Shown piece by piece: positions 1 to 8,121 of a stretch of DNA of 34,017 nucleotides. The stretch is from Promethearchaeota archaeon (GTDB taxonomy: Archaea > Asgardarchaeota > Lokiarchaeia > Sigynarchaeales > SOKP01). A program made the position numbers and the translations under genes. Each line of letters starts with the position of its first letter. Position 1 is the stretch's first letter. The DNA is taken from NCBI GenBank assembly GCA_004524515.1, contig SDNV01000012.1, positions 1 to 34,017 of the forward strand, written 5' to 3'. The notes under the pieces were generated by a model. That model made no database searches and was not told the origin of the DNA. It saw nothing but the letters and a program-made list of their open reading frames with translations.

Positions 1-647
1 CATAGAAGCTTTATCTTCAGTAGAAGTGATAATTAACAACTGATTTATCTCTCCATCACCAATTTCTCTTCAATTCTTCTTTTAATGAAATAAAATACAT
101 ATAAAAATAAATAATTTAGAATTATTTAAAGCACCTTTTAAAAGGGATAAAAAGGGCATAAATGTAAAATATTTATACTAATTTTACTTTTTTGTATATA
201 AGAAATCTATATTATCTAAAAAGGTGTTTCATATTAAAAAAAGAAATAGGGAAAAAAAGACATTATTCCTCTCTATGGTTGCCCCTTTCACTCAAGGATG
301 GAAAAGTTTTTTTATTCCTTTAAAAACAGGTCAAAATGCAATTATGTCAGCAGAAAACCGGGTTAATGGGAAAGATAAGAATAAAGAAAAAAAGAAGAAA
401 AATTTATTAGAAATTACGATGTAAATAGCGTGCTTATTACTCTATATTAAATATTTATATGAAATATTCAGGAATAGTCTTAAATTCGAACTCCCAGGTT
501 TTTCAAATACAAGTAAGCTTAATTTCCTTTAAAGTATAGTATTTCAGAAAATGTGTAAAATACTTCATTTTATTAAAAAAAATCTAAAGAATTAAAAGGA
601 ATTATATAGAATTAAGCTTATAAAAAATCAGAAAGTTATTCAATTCT
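1..647. other. Mostly non-coding left end; possible start of a leftward gene
   Basis: No convincing complete gene is seen here. At the extreme left the minus strand reads open from about position 69 to position 1 (residues like GDGEINQLLIITSTEDKAS), which looks protein-like and may be the N-terminus of a gene running off the window; a TTG at 39-37 is the only standard start in that frame, so the call is weak. A 66-codon GTG-initiated frame at 224-424 is Lys-rich with no recognisable domain and is probably chance. The right end holds the promoter of the following gene: a TATA-like stretch around 616-628 sits about 25 bases before its ATG, implying a leaderless transcript. Confidence 0.3.
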
Positions 648-1616
648 ATGGATCTCAATCTAATTATTCTCTTTTTATTGGCTATACTATTTGGATTATT
701 GTTTTTTATTCAAGATTTTTCGACTAGACTAAAATTTAAATTAAATATTTCTTTCATCGCAGGAGTCTCAATAGCATATTTTTTTATAGTTTTACTTCCA
801 GAAGTATCAGAGAGATTACCAGAATTTCCTCTCCATCTCAGAATTTTTGAATTTTTGTTTATACTCTCTGGATTTATTTTCATTCATGTGTCCGAAAAAA
901 TAATACTGCAAAAAGTAGAATCCAAATCTCAAAAAAGAGTCCGTAAGCTATTGAGTATGGAAAAAAATTTAGAGTTAGTAGAGCAAAATATTGAAGATAT
1001 CATAACTCTTGAATTAATAAAAGATGAAAAGTTAGATGAATTTGCGTTAAAAGATTTAGGAAAAACTTTAAATGATTTACAAAAACAAAGTAAAGAAATT
1101 TTATCTGAGATTGAAGAGAAAAAGTTAAAGATAAAAATGCATATCCAAAAAGATTTGAATGAAATTAGATATTTTACCAATTTCTTTTATCATTTTATTG
1201 TTGGACTTCTAATCGTTGCTCTTTTAATAATAGAATTCTTATCGGGTATCTTATTTTTCATTTTTGCCTTTTTTAGAGTGATTATTACAAGTGTCTCGGA
1301 ATCAAATATTGAAATATTCAGTGATTTAGGGATTGAAGTAAAATTTGAAGAGTCGAAATACATGAAACTTCTTTTATCATCTACGGTAATTATAGGAGTT
1401 GTGTTTGGAATCTTTTTTGAATTATTTTTACCAGTTAATTTAGAGACAATATATATTCTTTATTCTTTCATTTCAGGAGTTATACTATATACAATCGTGC
1501 GTGAAGTTATTCCCGAAAAGGAGAAAGGCAAACCGCTCTACTTTTTAATAGGTGCGGGGGGATTTATTTTATTTATTTATTTTATTAGAGTCTTTACTAC
1601 TTTCATTAATGTCTAA
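648..1616 (+). CDS. Eight-helix membrane protein with ZIP-transporter-like topology but no ZIP metal ligands
   Basis: This is a 322-residue integral membrane protein. Hydrophobic segments lie near residues 5-21, 33-52, 68-83, 178-198, 200-216, 240-261, 269-286 and 298-316. A charged, coiled-coil-like cytoplasmic loop (about 84-175) sits between helices three and four, as in ZIP (SLC39) metal transporters. Helix two ends in LLPEV and helix seven is followed by EVIPE, both reminiscent of ZIP helix ends. However, ZIP helix four normally carries HNxxD and helix five HExxH. Here the matching stretches show only YHFIVG and no HExxH, so metal transport cannot be assumed. The ATG lies about 25 bases after a TATA-like element, suggesting leaderless transcription. 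The ZIP relationship is inferred from topology and short motifs; it could be an unrelated Asgard membrane protein. Confidence 0.5.
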   Translation: MDLNLIILFLLAILFGLLFFIQDFSTRLKFKLNISFIAGVSIAYFFIVLLPEVSERLPEFPLHLRIFEFLFILSGFIFIHVSEKIILQKVESKSQKRVRKLLSMEKNLELVEQNIEDIITLELIKDEKLDEFALKDLGKTLNDLQKQSKEILSEIEEKKLKIKMHIQKDLNEIRYFTNFFYHFIVGLLIVALLIIEFLSGILFFIFAFFRVIITSVSESNIEIFSDLGIEVKFEESKYMKLLLSSTVIIGVVFGIFFELFLPVNLETIYILYSFISGVILYTIVREVIPEKEKGKPLYFLIGAGGFILFIYFIRVFTTFINV

Positions 1617-1725
1617 CAGAGAAAAAAGAAACCATTTTAAATTCTAAAAATAAACCTAAATATGATTATATTTAATTTTTAAAAACTCATTAAATGACCT
1701 TTACATAATAGCAGGCATTATCTGA

Positions 1726-2160
1726 ATGGTTAAAATCATACAAGACTTATGGATATTTACTGATGCGGGTATAGTTTTATTTAATCGGGTTTATGACCCC
1801 AAAGTTTGTGCCCAACTTTTTGGAGCACTTATGACAGCGTTAGATTCATATTCAATGAATATTGGAATCGGAGATGGGGGGATACAAAGCTTTGAAATAA
1901 GTAAGATTCGATTTACAATTTTTAAAAAGAAAAATCTTCTTTTCGTGGCAAATTCTTCAAAAAGTATTAAAAATAAGAAGGTTTTAGAGGTATTAAATAT
2001 CATTTCAGACCGATTTTTCCATAAATATTCCACATTATTAGATAATTTTGATGAATGGAATATGGAAATAAGCAAATTTTCTGATTTTGAACAGGTAATC
2101 GAGGATAAATTGGAAGATCCGGTTAAGAAGTTTTGGAATGGGATGATTAAACACGATTAA
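1726..2160 (+). CDS. Longin-like domain protein, paralogue 1
   Basis: This 144-residue soluble protein is one of three paralogues in the window; the others lie at 28529-28936 and 30003-30413 on the opposite strand. All begin with a beta strand of the form (L/I)QD(L/I)WI, then GxVLFNRV, a helix LFGALM(T/S)AL, and strands (R/K)F.I and F(V/A)A(N/T)S. All end in a conserved tail (D/E/N)P(V/I)K(K/Q)FW.G. This beta-alpha-beta arrangement of 120-140 residues fits the longin/roadblock-type fold of eukaryotic trafficking adaptors and is common in Asgard genomes. A role in small-GTPase or membrane-trafficking assemblies is inferred from the family only. This copy is the most divergent, with a YSMNIGIGDGGIQ insertion where the others have a shorter loop. 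It probably starts leaderless at the ATG. Confidence 0.6.
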   Translation: MVKIIQDLWIFTDAGIVLFNRVYDPKVCAQLFGALMTALDSYSMNIGIGDGGIQSFEISKIRFTIFKKKNLLFVANSSKSIKNKKVLEVLNIISDRFFHKYSTLLDNFDEWNMEISKFSDFEQVIEDKLEDPVKKFWNGMIKHD

Positions 2161-2204
2161 ATGAGATAAATATAATTAAATAAGTTTTACGTGCCATTAA
2201 TTTT

Positions 2205-2513
2205 ATGATAAAATTACAAGGTAATTTTTCTAAAACCGCTGCGGGACATGAAACTTATGATATTAATCATGCGGAGGCAGAACACATTTTTCCCGTAGCT
2301 ACTATTATAGAAAAACAATTTGGATTCAAACCGCTCCAATTACCAATTTTAACCCTCGACTCGGCTTATATCGAGTTAAAACGGAATGATATAAAAATCA
2401 TAATAGGATGGGATATCTGGAGTGGGTTATTCGTAATGGCAGTTGACCACAAAGGAGATTCTATAATTCATGAAATTGGAGAATATTTATACACTCAGGA
2501 GATTAAAGAATAA
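2205..2513 (+). CDS. Hypothetical small alpha/beta protein
   Basis: I do not recognise this 102-residue protein. It is soluble, without signal peptide or membrane segment. The N-terminal half contains HETYDINHAEAEHIFPVA, and the C-terminal half alternates hydrophobic strands (IELKRNDIKIIIGWD, GLFVMAVD) with an acidic end. No cysteines and no clear catalytic motif are visible. It follows the longin-like gene by 44 bases on the same strand, so the two may be co-transcribed, but nothing in the sequence ties their functions. The next gene is convergent, and the 85-base gap between them is A/T-rich with no obvious stem-loop. Confidence 0.6.
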   Translation: MIKLQGNFSKTAAGHETYDINHAEAEHIFPVATIIEKQFGFKPLQLPILTLDSAYIELKRNDIKIIIGWDIWSGLFVMAVDHKGDSIIHEIGEYLYTQEIKE

Positions 2514-2598
2514 AAATAAAATAAAAAAAATAGAACTAATTTGTTTTCTTTATGATTCAAGCTTAATTTGTAGACACTATGGGAAATTATAGATATTA

Positions 2599-4560
2599 TT
2601 AAATGCCGAGCTTTTTCCTATTTGCTTCTATATGTTCTAGCATAGCCTCGACAGCTTGAACGGCATCAGTTTCCACATGTAAAATACCCCCTGTGATATC
2701 TTTACAATCTATTGTTAACAGTTTTACTAAATCTGGACCTCCTGTTACCGTTGGAACCGGATTCACATAGGTATAAAGCCCAAAAGCTAATGCAAATACG
2801 GCATCAATAGTAGCTTTTTGTTCCATATACTCGGGAGCAACTGCTACTAAGGGTAGATCAGGAATTGCTACTCCTCCAAGAGCACTTGAAATTGCTCCCA
2901 CTAAATCTGCAATTCTACCAGTATCTGTACAAGTACCATAACTTAGCACGGGTGGAGTTCCAATTCTCTCACATAGAGCTTTTAAACCAGGACCTGCTAA
3001 ATCTTTTGCTTCAGGATTACATAGTCCTGCGACCTGTAATGCACCATTTCCACATCCCATTGATAGAACCAGAATATCTCTTTTAATCAGCTCTTTCGCA
3101 ACATTTATTGTGTGGACATCTTGTCCAGTATCTCTCAAAGTTGTACAAGAGATCAAACCTGCTACGCCTCTTATGATTCCACTTTTTATAGCATCTAATA
3201 AAGGTTCCAGAGTTCCTCCAAGTGCTTCAAGTATACTTTCCGTTGAGAATCCAACTAATGCTTCATTCAATTCTAATCCTGTAACAGGTTCGATACTAGC
3301 CCTACGTTCCTTGAAATTATCAATAGCAATTTGTAAGAGTTCAGCTGCTTGTTCTTCCGCTTTCTCTGGGATATAGTCAATTCTTTTTGTAATGCCCTCA
3401 AATGCAACCACTTCGGAAACTGGTATCAATTTAAATTTATATTTTTCCGCATAGATAGGATCTATAGGCATCGAGCAGTTCATGTCGCACACAAACGCAT
3501 CTATGCACCCACTAGCTAAAATTGCCTCCTGCATTATCCAATTACCGGTAAATCCATAAAAAACATCATCCATTTCCCAACGCTGGATCATTTCCTGACC
3601 TGTTTCTATATTTGCGATGATTCTCAACCCTTTTGCTCCAACATTTTTGGCTTTTTCCTGCCATTCAGATTTGCGAGCCAGCTGAACCATCGCGAATCCC
3701 AAAAAGGGCTCGTGGCCATTAGGTAAGACATTAACATAATCAGGATCTAAAACCCCTAAATTTACGCGCATTTTATGTGGTCGAGGAATGTTAAATAATA
3801 TATCTTGACAAAATTCATTTACTATTTGACTCTGATACGCCATGGCCACACCAAGTCTCATTGCTTTCAGAGCTAAGCTGCCATAATAACCGTCAACATT
3901 CGTGAGACAGGAACTGCTTGAAAGCATCATTTCCCCATAAATTCCCCCTGGATATATGTTTAGCTTCCTCCATAGTTCTTTTCTTTCTGAAGGTGCCAAA
4001 GCCTCTACAATTTTACTTGGTTCAGTATAAGGCCTATTAAAATCCTGCCTAACAAAATCACACAAACGTATCGCTATCTGTTCATTTGAACCAGAAATAT
4101 CTATGCCAAGCCGATTCGCAAAGCTTTTTAACTTTTCCGGTTCACTTATTTTATAGGGTGTTTTACCTTTCGCCGTAGCTTGAAGAGTTTTAATCGTGGT
4201 TTCAGTATGATAATGATAGGTAGATGCTCCCATAATATTTCTCAACAACATCATTCGCATTGCCATTCCATCGGCAGTAATTCCACATACCCCTCTTTTA
4301 TCAATAGAAGCATCTGCTCTGCATGGTCCATTTGAACATAAATCGCAACGAGCTCCTTTTAAACAAAATGGACATCTCTTATCTGGGTCGCCACCAAATC
4401 CTTGTGCCTCGAATCGATCCCATATATTAATCATGCCGTCTTTCTTAATTCTTTCATATACTTTCTGAACTGATTTGTGATATGATAATCTTTCACCTTC
4501 CAAATCACACACCTCATTTATTTTTTGTAAATTTATTAAGATAGACTGTTTTTTAAACAT
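2599..4560 (-). CDS. cooS: CooS-like Ni-CODH-fold protein with an altered C-cluster (CooS-V type), likely not a CO dehydrogenase
   Basis: This is a 653-residue member of the anaerobic carbon monoxide dehydrogenase catalytic family, full length. The B-cluster cysteines are C72, C75, C80 and C92. Against the C-cluster ligands of Carboxydothermus CODH-II (H261, C295, C333, C446, C476, C526) I align H283, E319, C362, C472, C503 and C544; the acid-base Lys is present as K582. The C295 position is therefore Glu: the usual CCTGNE segment reads IETGQE. That is the change reported for CooS-V of C. hydrogenoformans, which holds an Fe/S/O hybrid cluster and does not oxidise CO. The D-cluster region reads C63-x2-C66, with Arg at the usual second position, instead of Cys-x7-Cys. 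The gene has its own 139-base upstream gap with a palindrome and follows the sulfur genes. A redox role on hydroxylamine-like or other small substrates is inference. Confidence 0.85.
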   Translation of the reverse strand: MFKKQSILINLQKINEVCDLEGERLSYHKSVQKVYERIKKDGMINIWDRFEAQGFGGDPDKRCPFCLKGARCDLCSNGPCRADASIDKRGVCGITADGMAMRMMLLRNIMGASTYHYHTETTIKTLQATAKGKTPYKISEPEKLKSFANRLGIDISGSNEQIAIRLCDFVRQDFNRPYTEPSKIVEALAPSERKELWRKLNIYPGGIYGEMMLSSSSCLTNVDGYYGSLALKAMRLGVAMAYQSQIVNEFCQDILFNIPRPHKMRVNLGVLDPDYVNVLPNGHEPFLGFAMVQLARKSEWQEKAKNVGAKGLRIIANIETGQEMIQRWEMDDVFYGFTGNWIMQEAILASGCIDAFVCDMNCSMPIDPIYAEKYKFKLIPVSEVVAFEGITKRIDYIPEKAEEQAAELLQIAIDNFKERRASIEPVTGLELNEALVGFSTESILEALGGTLEPLLDAIKSGIIRGVAGLISCTTLRDTGQDVHTINVAKELIKRDILVLSMGCGNGALQVAGLCNPEAKDLAGPGLKALCERIGTPPVLSYGTCTDTGRIADLVGAISSALGGVAIPDLPLVAVAPEYMEQKATIDAVFALAFGLYTYVNPVPTVTGGPDLVKLLTIDCKDITGGILHVETDAVQAVEAMLEHIEANRKKLGI

Positions 4561-4608
4561 TCTATCAATAACTTATAGATAATTTCTTGAACTATTATGT
4601 TTATTTAC

Positions 4609-4618
4609 GAACATGTTC
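4609..4618. promoter_or_regulatory. Perfect 10-bp palindrome GAACATGTTC upstream of cooS
   Basis: GAACATGTTC is self-complementary and lies about 50 bases before the cooS start codon, in the gap between cooS and the upstream flavoprotein gene. Its size and position suit a dimeric repressor or activator site. No known regulator can be assigned. The flanks do not extend the symmetry, so chance is possible in such a short element. Confidence 0.3.
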
Positions 4619-4699
4619 AAAAAATTGAGAATTAATCAATATCTCATAATTAAAAAGATATTACTAAAAAGAACTGAAAAAATGGGAATTTAAATAAAT

Positions 4700-7072
4700 T
4701 TAATTGGTTTGCGCAGCTACAGGATACCCTTTTCTATGCCACATCATCATGCCACCTGTTAAATTTCTCACATCCTTGAAACCAGCCTGGGCAAGCAATT
4801 GAGCAGCCATCATTGATCGTGCTCCACCATGGCAAATTACCACAATCTCCTCATCCTTATAATCTTTAAGTGCATCTATATTAGTCATTAATTCTCCTAA
4901 AGGCATTAATTTCGCGGATTTTATATGACCGACTAAACCTACATATTCTTGAGGAGAGCGTACATCAATTATCAAGGCAGGTGAATCATTTGTCTCTAAT
5001 CTTTCATATAATTCATCCACAGTTATATCAGATAAAGCAGGAGCTCCCAGCGTTCTTCTTTCCTTTCTGGTCACCTTTTTTGCTTTAATAGGAGTCTTTA
5101 ATTCTTCTGGTGTGATTTCACCCTTTTCTAAAATAGCGACCAACTTCCCTTCCTCCTTGCCCATATATAACAATTTAATCGCTTCATTTAGTTTAGTATA
5201 TGCTTCCACACTTGATTTAAAGCCAGGATCAGTTGTATAGATTTTTAATTTTTTTTCTGGAGGAAGGTTTTCAAGAGCTTTAATCATCGCATTCAATGGT
5301 CCTGGACAAGATAATCCACAAGCATCTACTTCAATGAACTCTTCCGTTTCTACGCTTTTTCTTTCAATCATTTCTTCTATAATCTCTTCAGATGGACCAC
5401 ATTCCGCCGCTAATTCTTCGGGAGTGGCTTGAGCGGTTTTAAATAACTTATACCCTCCTGAAAGGTTAGACACTCTATTATATCCTTTTTGTAACAATAG
5501 CCGTGATGCTAAATATCCCCTATAACCTACCTCACAATAAACATATAGATCTTTATCTTTAGGAATTTCATTTAATCTATCTCTAATTTCTAAATCACTA
5601 ATATTTATAGCATTTTCTATGTGACCTACATCATATTCCTCCTTAGTTCTCACGTCAAGGATGAAACTATTATTATTTTGAACCTCTTCAATTTCGTCCC
5701 AATGCCAGATGGGATGGTCCCCTTTAATGACATTGGAAGCTACATACCCTGCCATATTAATGGGATCTTTTGCAGAACCGTAGGGAGGTGCATATGTCAA
5801 CTCTAATTCCTCTAAGTCAAAAACTGTTCCCCCAAATTTTATTACTGTTGAAATTACATCTATCCGCTTCTCTGTTCCGGGACCACCCACTGCTTGGGCT
5901 CCTAGAATTTTCCCACTTGGAACTTCAAAAATTACCTTTAAACTAACTGGTATTGCTCCCGGATAATAGCCAGCGTGATTATTCGGGTGAATATATATTT
6001 TTTCATATTTGGTATCTGTATTTTTTAACTGTTTTTCTGTTAAACCTACAAAAGCTACGGTTAAATCAAAGACCTTTAAAACTGCTGCTCCTATTACACC
6101 ATTATATCTTGAATTTCTGCCTGCAATGTTGTCTGCTGCAATTCTTCCCTGTTTGTTAGCAGGACCTGCTAAGGCTATCGCTGAAGGTTCCCGCGTTATT
6201 AAATTTTTCACTTGAACGGCATCACCAACAGCATAAATAAAGGGATCCGATGTTTTCATGTGGTCATTCACCACAATATAACCTTTAGGACTAAGTTCTA
6301 ATCCTGCATCTTTCGCTAATTGGCTTTCAGGTTTGACACCTATAGCTAAAATAACCATATCTGTTTTAATCTTTTTTCCACTACGTGGTATAACATAATT
6401 GCATTGATTCTCACACTCAAAATAATCAACTGCATCTCCTAATTGAAGGCAAACACCATTTAAAATTAATTCTTGATGAACAAATTGAGCCATCTCTCTA
6501 TCTAGAGGGGCAATTACCTGATCCAGCATTTCTACAATTTTGACATTTATCCCTCTTTCTTTTAAATTTTCTGCCATTTCTAAGCCAATGTACCCTCCTC
6601 CCACAATTGTAACATGTTTTATATTATTTTTTTCAGCATATTCTCTAATTTTAACAGAATCTGGAATAGTACGAAGAGTAAAGGTGGGCACATCTGTCAA
6701 TCCTTTAAAGGGAGGGATAATAGGAGTTGCTCCTGGTGAAAGGATTAAATAATCATAATCTAATGTATATTCCTTATCTATTTCTTGATTTCTGATTGTA
6801 ATGCTTTTATTTATTTTATCGATAGAAATTGCTTCATGATGAATCCTTATATCTATGTTGAACCTGTTGAAGAATTCCTCGGGAGTCATCAATTCTAACT
6901 GATTGCGTTCTTTTATAACATTCCCAACATAATAAGGTAATCCGCAATTTGCAAATGACACATATCCCCCTTTCTCAAGAACGATAATTTCAATATCCTC
7001 TTTTATTCTTCGTATTCTGGCAGCGGCAGTAGCTCCTCCCGCCACGCCTCCCACAATTATAACTTTTTCCAT
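4700..7072 (-). CDS. Four-domain CoA-disulfide/persulfide reductase - rhodanese - TusA - rhodanese fusion
   Basis: This is a 790-residue protein, counted from the ATG at 7072; a TTG two codons upstream is less likely because the ATG gives the family-typical start MEKVIIVGGVAGG and puts the redox Cys at C43, its family position. Residues 1-450 are an FAD/NAD(P)H oxidoreductase of the CoA-disulfide reductase family: GGVAGGATAAA for FAD, SFANCGLPYY with C43, GGGYIGLEMAE for NAD(P), AVGDAV. Residues about 455-550 are a rhodanese domain with C513 (VYCEVGYRG). Residues about 580-655 are a TusA domain with C589 in CPGP. Residues about 683-790 are a second rhodanese with C747 (ICHGGARS). CoADR-rhodanese fusions reduce CoA persulfide or polysulfide; the added TusA and second rhodanese suggest internal persulfide transfer. 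It sits 239 bases after iscU, likely with its own promoter. Confidence 0.9.
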   Translation of the reverse strand: MEKVIIVGGVAGGATAAARIRRIKEDIEIIVLEKGGYVSFANCGLPYYVGNVIKERNQLELMTPEEFFNRFNIDIRIHHEAISIDKINKSITIRNQEIDKEYTLDYDYLILSPGATPIIPPFKGLTDVPTFTLRTIPDSVKIREYAEKNNIKHVTIVGGGYIGLEMAENLKERGINVKIVEMLDQVIAPLDREMAQFVHQELILNGVCLQLGDAVDYFECENQCNYVIPRSGKKIKTDMVILAIGVKPESQLAKDAGLELSPKGYIVVNDHMKTSDPFIYAVGDAVQVKNLITREPSAIALAGPANKQGRIAADNIAGRNSRYNGVIGAAVLKVFDLTVAFVGLTEKQLKNTDTKYEKIYIHPNNHAGYYPGAIPVSLKVIFEVPSGKILGAQAVGGPGTEKRIDVISTVIKFGGTVFDLEELELTYAPPYGSAKDPINMAGYVASNVIKGDHPIWHWDEIEEVQNNNSFILDVRTKEEYDVGHIENAINISDLEIRDRLNEIPKDKDLYVYCEVGYRGYLASRLLLQKGYNRVSNLSGGYKLFKTAQATPEELAAECGPSEEIIEEMIERKSVETEEFIEVDACGLSCPGPLNAMIKALENLPPEKKLKIYTTDPGFKSSVEAYTKLNEAIKLLYMGKEEGKLVAILEKGEITPEELKTPIKAKKVTRKERRTLGAPALSDITVDELYERLETNDSPALIIDVRSPQEYVGLVGHIKSAKLMPLGELMTNIDALKDYKDEEIVVICHGGARSMMAAQLLAQAGFKDVRNLTGGMMMWHRKGYPVAAQTN

Positions 7073-7311
7073 GATCAAATCATCATTTCTTTTAATCTAT
7101 TGTTAAATTCAGAATTTAAGTTGGGTGAAAATTATTCACTACTTATTGATCATGGATTAATCACACATCTTAAAGATTGTTCTTATAGAAGTAAAATTAA
7201 GACAAAGAATAGATAATATTAATCGAAGAATTCTTGGATAATGATTTATAAATTAAAAATGTTAGAAATTTAACAGAAAAAAGAAAAATAAAAATCATTT
7301 ATTAATAAAAA

Positions 7312-8121
7312 TTAACTAATTTTAGGTTGTCTTTCATCAAGTACTATGACGGCATCAACATAAAGTTCATAGTTTTCATCCTCGTCAAAATCATGGATGA
7401 CAACTTTCTCAACCTCGTCAGTACCTTTAATTTCTAAAAGTTCTGATTGTTGAAGTATCTTAACATCTGATTGTTTTAATTTATTCTTTAATTCTAGAGA
7501 TCCTGGAGTTTCTTTTGCAGAAGTTACAACTACCACTCTACCCGTATGCTTTGTTAAATTTAGTGCGAGCTCTAAAGAATCATCCCCAGAGTCCAAGATC
7601 AAAACTCTTTTACTTTCAAATTCACTTAAATTTTCAATTTGTTTATATACTCCTTTGCCTAGAAATTCGTCAATCCCTAGAATAACTTGGAGATCTATTT
7701 GACAGGACGTAATTACTTCCACATCAGGACTTGTTCCTTCTCGATAATTCCTTATTGCTGCTTGTAAAGCATCTGCAGCTAAGTTGGAGCAATGCATCTT
7801 GATAGGAGGGAGTCCATCAAGCTCATCTGCAACATCTTGTCTTGTTATTTTATATGCTTCATTAAGGGTTTTACCTTTTGCCATTTCAGTCACCATGGAA
7901 GATGTAGATACGGCCGAACCGCATCCAAAGGTTCTAAATTTGATGTCATCAATGATGTCCTCTCCCTTGTCATTCTTACTGACTTTTATAAACATTTCCA
8001 TAAGATCTCCACAAACAGGATTCCCAACCTTTCCATACCCATCGGGATTTTCAATAACTCCTACATTTCTAGGATTTCTAAAATGATCTAATACTTTGTC
8101 AGAATACTGTGTTGATTTCAT
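7312..8121 (-). CDS. iscU: IscU/NifU-type Fe-S scaffold fused to a degenerate NAD-binding (thioredoxin-reductase-like) domain
   Basis: Residues 1-128 form a complete IscU scaffold: the YSDKVLDHFRNPRNVG start, cluster ligands C37, C67 and C111 with H110 beside the last, and D39, the Asp that helps cluster release. Scaffolds of this type usually stop near 125-150 residues; this one continues to 269. After C140, residues about 169-262 run KRVLILDSGDDSLELALNLT, then a basic patch, and end in a strand like VDAVIVL. That order matches the NADPH domain of thioredoxin reductases, with the GGGNTA loop replaced by DSGDDS, so dinucleotide binding is doubtful. The ATG follows the iscS stop codon with no gap, and a GGTGA site lies inside the end of iscS, so translation is coupled. 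It presumably builds Fe-S clusters with the IscS partner. Confidence 0.9.
   Translation of the reverse strand: MKSTQYSDKVLDHFRNPRNVGVIENPDGYGKVGNPVCGDLMEMFIKVSKNDKGEDIIDDIKFRTFGCGSAVSTSSMVTEMAKGKTLNEAYKITRQDVADELDGLPPIKMHCSNLAADALQAAIRNYREGTSPDVEVITSCQIDLQVILGIDEFLGKGVYKQIENLSEFESKRVLILDSGDDSLELALNLTKHTGRVVVVTSAKETPGSLELKNKLKQSDVKILQQSELLEIKGTDEVEKVVIHDFDEDENYELYVDAVIVLDERQPKIS

Noticed and set aside
224..424. 66-codon GTG-started frame
   Set aside because: Lys-rich, low-complexity translation with no domain and nothing to support expression apart from a TATA-like stretch common in this AT-rich DNA.
2599..4560. Reading the CooS gene as a working CO dehydrogenase of the Wood-Ljungdahl pathway
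   Set aside because: One C-cluster cysteine is Glu, and the cdhE type in the window points to a separate archaeal CODH/ACS complex.
7312..8121. IscU C-terminal extension considered as a NifU-type thioredoxin-like Fe-S domain
   Set aside because: There is no CxxC motif, and the strand order matches a Rossmann-type NAD domain better.
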